From positions 1 to 45,761 of the forward strand of contig JAICTZ010000053.1 of NCBI GenBank assembly GCA_025936115.1: DNA of 45,761 bases, read 5' to 3'. This stretch comes from Polyangiaceae bacterium (GTDB taxonomy: Bacteria > Myxococcota_A > Polyangia > Polyangiales > Polyangiaceae). Below are positions 40,783-45,761 of the stretch, piece by piece. Every line of letters begins with the position of its first letter. Positions within the stretch are counted from its first letter, which is position 1. The position numbers and the translations under genes are program-made. The notes under the pieces are model-generated. The model saw nothing but the letters and a program-made list of their open reading frames with translations. It ran no database searches and had not been told where the DNA came from.

Positions 40783-42573
40783 CTATTCGTAGCGGATCCC
40801 GTCCACGGGGCGCAATCGGCTCGCGGCGAGCGCAGGGTAGAGCGTCGCGAGCGTCGTGATCAGAAGCGCAGAAAGCGCGACGATCAAGAAATCCAAGGGG
40901 TCGACGGAAATCGGCAGCCGGTCGATGTAATAAACGTCGGGATCGAGCCGGACGCCGAACCAAAGCAGGCCGAGCGCGCCCGACAGGCCCGTCACGACGC
41001 CGAGCAGCGTGCCGATACCGCCGATCATCATGCCTTCGCTCATGAAGATGCGCAAAATCGTCTGATCGCTCGCGCCGAGCGCCTTCATCACGGCGATCTC
41101 CTTGCTCTTCTCCGTTACCATCAAGAGCAGCGTGCAGATGATGCAGAAGCTCGCGACGAGGATGGCGAGTGACAAGATCACGAAGGTTGCGATCTTTTCG
41201 AGCTGCAGCGCGCTGAACAGATTGCGGTTCGACTCCTTCCAGTCGCGGACGCGCAGATCCGGACGATCTTTGATCAGGTCCGCGAGACGCGCTCGCACGT
41301 CGCCGACGCGCTCGGCGTCCTCGACACGAACCTCGAGCGTCGTCACACGGCCCGGGAGGTCCAAGAAGTCCTGCGCGACCTCGAGCGTGACGTACGCTTG
41401 GCTCGAATCGTACTCGTACATGCCGCTGTAGAAGACGGCCGCGACGTGGAAGCGCCGGCTCTTGGGCAAGACGCCCATGGGGCCGAGATCGCCGAGCGGC
41501 GAGACGAGCGTGAGCTCGTCGCCGACGTAGACGTGCAGGGTCTTGGCGAGCTCGCGTCCGAGCACGATGCCGGGGTAGGCGTCCGTCGGCACGACCGCCG
41601 CTTTCACGCCGGGATCGAGCTTGTCATCGCTCTCGAAGTGCAGGCTCGGGCCCTTCAAGTACATCTCGCCGCCCGGGCCGAGCCCGATGGGTTCGTCGGG
41701 CGGAAGCTCGGCGAGCCGCTTCCAGTCGGTCAGGTATGCCCAGCGGCCGACCTCGATGTTCTTCTTCAAGTCGATGACGTCGCCGATCGAGTTCGGATCG
41801 ATGCCGCGCAGGAGCACGCCCGCCGTGTTCGAGGAGCTCGACGCCATCGCTTCCCCGCCCGCGACGGGCGTCGCCGCTTTCACGCCCGGCACCTTGCGCA
41901 CGTCTTCCAAGAGGTCGCGGTAATTCTGGAAACCGCCGCCGTTCGCCGCCTCGATCTTCACGTGCGCGTTGTTGCCGAGGATCTTGCGCTTCAGGTCGGC
42001 GCCGAAGCCGCCCATCACCGCGACGACGATGCAGAGCGCGAACGAGCTCACGGCGACGCCCGCGATGCTGAGCACGCTGATGACGGTCAAAAAGCCGCTC
42101 TTCTGCGAGCGCACGTGGCGCGCGGCGATGAAAGGCACGAAGCTCTGCCCCTCGAAGCGGTCGAACACGTGCGGGATAAGCAGCGCCATGGCGCCGAGGA
42201 TGAAGCCCATGCCCGTCACGACCGCAGCGACGCGGACGATTTGGTGCCAGAGCACGAAATACGTCCCGCGCGGTGTCGGCAGGCGCGCCGCCCAGAAGCC
42301 GAACACGGTGAACGCGGCCAGGCACACCGTCGTGATGCCGGCCATCAGGTTCCGCCAGCGGCCACGATTGAGCTGCTTCAGCGCCCAGACGACGAGGACG
42401 ACGATGGCGAGCACCACCAAGCCGAAGAGCGCGATGCGCGCCCAGAGCCCGAGCGACTCCCATACTCGCAGGAAGAACGCCGGTTGTTCGCCGCTCACCG
42501 TCGTGTGGCGGTCGAAGGGCGACGCGTGCGACGAAGCGGGCGCGAGCAGCAGCAGCGGCAGGAGTGCGTTCAT
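40783..42573 (-). CDS. LolC/E-family lipoprotein-releasing permease with N-terminal membrane extension
   Basis: Inner-membrane permease partner of LolD, 596 residues, against about 400-415 for typical LolC/E. The family part begins about residue 145 (FVPFIAARHV ... GFLTVISVLSIAGVAVSSFAL), has a large periplasmic domain (about 190-460) and three C-terminal membrane segments with MVTEKSKEIAVMKALGA. The extra 145 residues carry a signal-like segment and about three predicted membrane helices (44-66, 75-97, 107-134). ATG 42573 overlaps the lysS stop (ATGA). No second LolC/E gene is seen here, so one permease may form a homodimer as in LolF systems. Confidence 0.9.
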   Translation of the reverse strand: MNALLPLLLLAPASSHASPFDRHTTVSGEQPAFFLRVWESLGLWARIALFGLVVLAIVVLVVWALKQLNRGRWRNLMAGITTVCLAAFTVFGFWAARLPTPRGTYFVLWHQIVRVAAVVTGMGFILGAMALLIPHVFDRFEGQSFVPFIAARHVRSQKSGFLTVISVLSIAGVAVSSFALCIVVAVMGGFGADLKRKILGNNAHVKIEAANGGGFQNYRDLLEDVRKVPGVKAATPVAGGEAMASSSSNTAGVLLRGIDPNSIGDVIDLKKNIEVGRWAYLTDWKRLAELPPDEPIGLGPGGEMYLKGPSLHFESDDKLDPGVKAAVVPTDAYPGIVLGRELAKTLHVYVGDELTLVSPLGDLGPMGVLPKSRRFHVAAVFYSGMYEYDSSQAYVTLEVAQDFLDLPGRVTTLEVRVEDAERVGDVRARLADLIKDRPDLRVRDWKESNRNLFSALQLEKIATFVILSLAILVASFCIICTLLLMVTEKSKEIAVMKALGASDQTILRIFMSEGMMIGGIGTLLGVVTGLSGALGLLWFGVRLDPDVYYIDRLPISVDPLDFLIVALSALLITTLATLYPALAASRLRPVDGIRYE

Positions 42574-44246
42574 TCTTCGGGCCGCATCAAAGGGAACGCG
42601 ATCACGTCGCGGATCGACGGCTGGCCCGTGAGCGCCATCACGAAGCGATCGACCCCGAGCCCGAAGCCGGCGGCGGGCGGCATGCCGTGCTCGAGCGCGA
42701 GGATGTAGTCGGCGTCGTAATCCATCGTCTCGGCGTTGCCCTTTTGCTTGAGCTCGACCTGGTGCAAAAAGCGCGCTTCTTGATCGGCCGGATCGTTGAG
42801 CTCGCTGAAGGCGTTGCAGAGCTCGCGGCCGTCTATGAAGAGCTCGAAGCGGTCGACGAGCGTGGGATCCGCGTCTTTTCTGCGCGCGAGCGGCGACACC
42901 TCGGCCGGGTAGTCGATGATGAAGACCGGAAGACTCTTCGAACCGTCGGCGCTTCGGTAATCCTCGGCCAGAAACGGTTCGGCGAGGTACTCGTAGGCGA
43001 CGAACAGGCGCTCGCCCGCCGACCCGCAGCCGGCGAGCGCGCGCCTGAGGTTCGACCAATCGACGCTGTTCGCGCGTGGCGAGCGCGTGCGCCAGAGCGC
43101 GACCCAGCCGTCGGCGTCGGCGTGCGCCGCGCTCTTCGTCTTCTGGTCGAAGGCGAGCGCTTCGAGCCGGTCGAGCACCTCGGTCGTGAGCGACGCGCGT
43201 TCGAGCGAGCGCGCGACGCTTTCGCGCATCGGCACGCGCGCGAAGGGCTCGGCGAGCGTGAAGGTGCGCGCGGCGTGCCAGCGTCTCACGTCGGTGGCGA
43301 AGCCGAGCCGTTCGAGCCGTTCACTGAGGAAGGCGTCGACGTGGCGGAAGAGTCGCTCGGTCGCGTGCATGAGCACGTCGTACGTCGCGTACGCCTGGTA
43401 AAACTCGAGCAGCGTGAACTCGGGGTTGTGGCGCGTGCTGATGCCTTCGTTCCGGTAGCAGCGGCCGATTTCGTAGACGCGCTCGAAGCCGCCCACGAGC
43501 AGGCGCTTCAAGTAGAGCTCGGGCGCGACGCGCAAGAACAGCGGCAAATCGAGCGCGTTGTGGTGCGTCGCGAACGGGCGCGCCGTCGCGCCGCCGACGA
43601 GCGTCCCGAGCGTCGGCGTTTCCACTTCGAGAAACCCCTCGCCGTCCAGGAAGTCGCGCAGCCCCTGCACGATGATGCCCCGCGCGCGAATCACGGCCGC
43701 AGCTTCGGGCGTCGCCACGAAGTCCACGTAGCGGCGCCGGTAGCGCAGGTCGGCGTCCGTCATGCCGTGCCACTTGTCGGGCAAGCCGCGCATCGCCTTG
43801 CTGAGCACGCGGAGCTCGGCGAGCTCGAGCGAGAGCTCGCCGGTCTTCGTCACCATGGCGCGACCGCGCACCTCGACGTGATCGGCGAGATCGACGTCCT
43901 CGAGCGCGGCGAACGCCTCGCCCATCACGTCTTGCTTGGCGAAGAGCTGGATCTCGCCGCTTCGGTCGCGTAGCCGAAAGAAGCTCGCCTTGCCGAAGCC
44001 GCGGCGCGCCATCAGCCGCCCGCAGACGTGGAAGCGTTCCTCGGCGGCGAGGCTCGCGACGCGTTCGGCGTCGTAGCGGAGCTCGGCCGGATCGAGCAGG
44101 GCTTTGGCGAACTTTGCGCGGAGCTCGGCGACCAGAGTGCGGTCGCGCGCGTCGAGGTCGTTGGCGAAGGGGTTTTGGCCCCGTTGCCGCATGCGTTCGA
44201 GCTTCTGGCGGCGCGCCAGGAGGAGGGCTTCTTCGCCGCTTTCCAT
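42570..44246 (-). CDS. lysS: Lysyl-tRNA synthetase, class II
   Basis: Charges tRNA-Lys, 558 residues from ATG 44246, a little longer than the usual about 500. The N-terminal OB-fold anticodon domain (about 55-160: FHVCGRLMARRGFGKASFF) is followed by the class II core: motif 1 in RGIIVQGLRDFLDGEGFLEVETPTL, motif 2 YEIGRCYRNEGISTRHNPEFTLLE, and motif 3 GFGLGVDRFVMALTGQ. The extra length lies between about 340 and 450, where a loop with RTRSPRANSVDWSNLRRALAG is inserted. It is first of the run lysS-lolC/E-lolD-receptor-lipoprotein. An in-frame extension to 44504 exists but its Arg/Ala-rich translation is not conserved-looking. Confidence 0.95.
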   Translation of the reverse strand: MESGEEALLLARRQKLERMRQRGQNPFANDLDARDRTLVAELRAKFAKALLDPAELRYDAERVASLAAEERFHVCGRLMARRGFGKASFFRLRDRSGEIQLFAKQDVMGEAFAALEDVDLADHVEVRGRAMVTKTGELSLELAELRVLSKAMRGLPDKWHGMTDADLRYRRRYVDFVATPEAAAVIRARGIIVQGLRDFLDGEGFLEVETPTLGTLVGGATARPFATHHNALDLPLFLRVAPELYLKRLLVGGFERVYEIGRCYRNEGISTRHNPEFTLLEFYQAYATYDVLMHATERLFRHVDAFLSERLERLGFATDVRRWHAARTFTLAEPFARVPMRESVARSLERASLTTEVLDRLEALAFDQKTKSAAHADADGWVALWRTRSPRANSVDWSNLRRALAGCGSAGERLFVAYEYLAEPFLAEDYRSADGSKSLPVFIIDYPAEVSPLARRKDADPTLVDRFELFIDGRELCNAFSELNDPADQEARFLHQVELKQKGNAETMDYDADYILALEHGMPPAAGFGLGVDRFVMALTGQPSIRDVIAFPLMRPEE

Positions 44247-44314
44247 GGAGGCGGCGGGCAATACCCCGAGGGCTCGGGCGCGTCCAGGGACGCTACCCGG
44301 CCGGCGCCGATCGC

Positions 44315-44905
44315 TCAGCTGACGCCCAGAAAGCCCAAAAAGCGAGCGCTGTCGCCCACGGGGTGCCGGAAGCGCCGGCGCCGGAGCGCGAGCTGATTCC
44401 ACGCGCGGACACGTTGCCGGTAGTCGTCGAGCTCGCGTTCGCGCCGTGCGTGAGACGCGGCGAGCTCGACCGGGTCGTTTACGCCGTCGTTTGTGGCTTC
44501 GCACGTCGAGAGCGGGAGGAGCTCGAGTTTTTGGAGCGAGCCGTCCAGGGCGAGCTCGGGGTCGAACGGGAAGAGCTCACAGTCGCGCGGACGCGCGGCG
44601 TACGCCTGGCAGCGATTGTCCGCGCCGAGCAGCGTGCAGGCGCCGTCGCGCTGCGCGAGCACCATCAGCCGCCGGCCGGCGCCGAGCTCGACGAACGTGT
44701 CGGGCTCGCCCGTCATGTCCACCTGGTCCGGCGCGAGCCAGGCGACGAGCTCGCTCGCCGTCTGGCCCGTCGCACGCACGAGCCTGCGCACGTCGTGATG
44801 CGTGACGGCGACGCGCAGGCTCTTGCAGCAGGCGCCGCACTCGGTGCAGCGAAAGCCGAGGTGCGCGTGCCCGCTGAGGGGCGGGCCGAAAACAGCCAGA
44901 TGCAT
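44315..44905 (-). CDS. YkgJ-type cysteine-cluster protein
   Basis: A protein of 196 residues with the family mark CTECGACCKSL (about 20-30), then CTLLGADNRCQAYAARPRDCELFPFDP, giving the CxxCxxCC and CxxYxxRPxxCxxFP patterns of UPF0153/YkgJ (PF03692), a putative zinc or iron-sulfur cluster domain. The C-terminal part is Arg-rich helix. Some myxobacterial relatives sit next to unrelated housekeeping genes. It starts 4 bases after the astA stop, so both are likely one transcript, with lysS 68 bases further on. Biochemical role unknown. Confidence 0.9.
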   Translation of the reverse strand: MHLAVFGPPLSGHAHLGFRCTECGACCKSLRVAVTHHDVRRLVRATGQTASELVAWLAPDQVDMTGEPDTFVELGAGRRLMVLAQRDGACTLLGADNRCQAYAARPRDCELFPFDPELALDGSLQKLELLPLSTCEATNDGVNDPVELAASHARRERELDDYRQRVRAWNQLALRRRRFRHPVGDSARFLGFLGVS

Positions 44906-44909
44906 GCTT

Positions 44910-45761
44910 CTATTTGTCAGCGCCGCCCTTGAGCGGCAACACGCTCAAGAGATCGCCGTCGGAAGCGCCCAGGAGCTCGGCCGCTTCGGCTTCGAGCGTC
45001 ACGTGCTCGGTGGCGGGTTCGGCGCGCACGGCGAGCGCGCGAAAGAAGGGCGCGACGCTGAAGCTCCGCGCCACGAGCGCTTGGGGAGCGCTCGCCGCGG
45101 GCGTTCCGACGCGCAACGCTAGGCGACGCGTCTCTTGGATCAGCGTCACCTCTTCCGCGGGCGCGACGAAGTGCGGGCCGCCGTCGAACGGATCGATGCG
45201 CCGCGCGTAACGGAAGCCGACACGGCGCAGCATCTTCTCGACGCCTTTGGTTTGCGCGCCGACTTTGCCGATGACCGACCGCGCGTCGTCGGACAGCAGC
45301 GAGGCGTAGACGTTGCCGCTCGGGAAGAGATCGCGGATGAACGACTTGTTCTCGCTCGAAAGTCGATCAGCCTCGGCGTAGCTCATGCCCGTGAAGCGCC
45401 TGCCGAACGCTTCCCAGAGACGACTCGTGCCGTCGGGTTCGAGGGGCGGGAGCAGCTCTGCGAGGAGCTGGTCGCGGAAGAGCGCGCGGTGTTCGGTGAT
45501 GTAGACGAAGCGGACGTACGAGATGAGCCGGCCAAAGCGTTCGGGCGCGCTCCGGTGCTCGGGCGCGACGACGAGTCCGCCAAGCTCCGTCGGGCCATCG
45601 TAGGAGAAACCGATGCGGAGCACGGTGTGATGAAAATGGCGATCGAGCGCGCTCGAGTATTTCTCCTCGTCGATCACGTCGAGGTAGATGTAGGGCGCGT
45701 CGCGCCGGCCGAGCTGCGCGATGATCGTCGAGGTGCCGAGCGCCGCGCCGCTCTCGCGGTC
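44910..45761 (-). CDS. astA: Arginine N-succinyltransferase (5' end outside the window)
   Basis: First enzyme of arginine catabolism by the AST pathway: succinyl-CoA plus L-arginine (or ornithine) to the N2-succinyl derivative. The frame is open to the window end, giving 283 visible residues; the N-terminal part, about 60 residues, is missing. Conserved segments are LGTSTIIAQ, LGGLVVAPEHR, FGRLISYVRFVYITEHR, LWEAFGRRFTGMSYAEADRLS, FIRDLFPSGNVYASLL and the VIGKV ... MLRRVGFRYARRIDPFDGGP block. Its stop is 4 bases before ykgJ. Other ast genes are not in the window; a partner astD or astB could lie beyond the edge. Confidence 0.88.
   Translation of the reverse strand, partial: DRESGAALGTSTIIAQLGRRDAPYIYLDVIDEEKYSSALDRHFHHTVLRIGFSYDGPTELGGLVVAPEHRSAPERFGRLISYVRFVYITEHRALFRDQLLAELLPPLEPDGTSRLWEAFGRRFTGMSYAEADRLSSENKSFIRDLFPSGNVYASLLSDDARSVIGKVGAQTKGVEKMLRRVGFRYARRIDPFDGGPHFVAPAEEVTLIQETRRLALRVGTPAASAPQALVARSFSVAPFFRALAVRAEPATEHVTLEAEAAELLGASDGDLLSVLPLKGGADK

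Noticed and set aside
40757..40963. Extension of lolD upstream of TTG 40756
   Set aside because: It would overlap the C-terminus of the permease by about 180 bases and has no LolD similarity.
44247..44504. In-frame extension of lysS to 44504
   Set aside because: It would add an Arg/Ala-rich stretch overlapping the end of the ykgJ-like gene; ATG 44246 gives a normal N-terminus.

Overview
The window is GC-rich throughout (roughly 70% by eye), with dense genes, frequent GTG/TTG starts and many start/stop overlaps. Gene content points to a member of the Myxococcota, probably the Polyangia. Supporting features are a chemosensory operon with a HEAT-repeat partner, a Ser/Thr kinase with an N-terminal metal ribbon, a hybrid histidine kinase, a lipoprotein trypsin-like protease with a Cys-rich tail, and a TonB-domain/TonB-receptor fusion. 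I see no phage, insertion sequence, CRISPR array, tRNA or rRNA. The taxonomic call is an inference from gene types.

Layout. 1-408 has no gene. It holds a G-rich hexamer/octamer tandem repeat and then a strongly structured Y-shaped palindromic element, followed by a lone S23/four-helix-bundle gene (409-738). A flavin monooxygenase lies on the minus strand (746-2065). From 2389 to 9893 seven genes form a tightly coupled chemosensory operon: cheY-like, cheA, cheW, second cheW, HEAT-repeat, cheR, cheB. No chemoreceptor is encoded in it. A MarR regulator and a divergent VOC protein follow, with a clear promoter/operator between them. Next come a tiny secreted Ser/Lys-rich protein, a PAS-PAS-PAS hybrid kinase, an HtrA-type lipoprotein protease, a membrane Ser/Thr kinase and a GyrI-like protein.

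17.7-30.7 kb is mainly housekeeping and envelope: fumC, a secreted trypsin-like protease, a LysM lytic transglycosylase translationally coupled to glmU, a small Cys-containing protein of unknown role, a DUF2461 protein, an outer-membrane barrel/lipoprotein pair, a methyltransferase, ribA, holA and ribF. An RND/MMPL exporter follows. Then two genes of unknown function lead into prfB, which carries the classical +1 programmed frameshift.

The minus strand from 45761 down to 36765 is one continuous run: astA (cut by the window edge), a YkgJ-type Cys-cluster protein, lysS, a lolC/E permease with an N-terminal membrane extension, lolD, a TonB_C/TonB-dependent receptor fusion and a lipoprotein. The last five are overlapping or very closely spaced, so lipoprotein export, an outer-membrane receptor and a lipoprotein appear to be made together.

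The features most worth following are the Y-shaped element plus Shine-Dalgarno-flush hairpin in front of the solitary S23 gene, the receptor-less HEAT-containing chemosensory operon, the upstream stop codon embedded in the RF2 frameshift signal, and the lysS-lol-TonB receptor operon.
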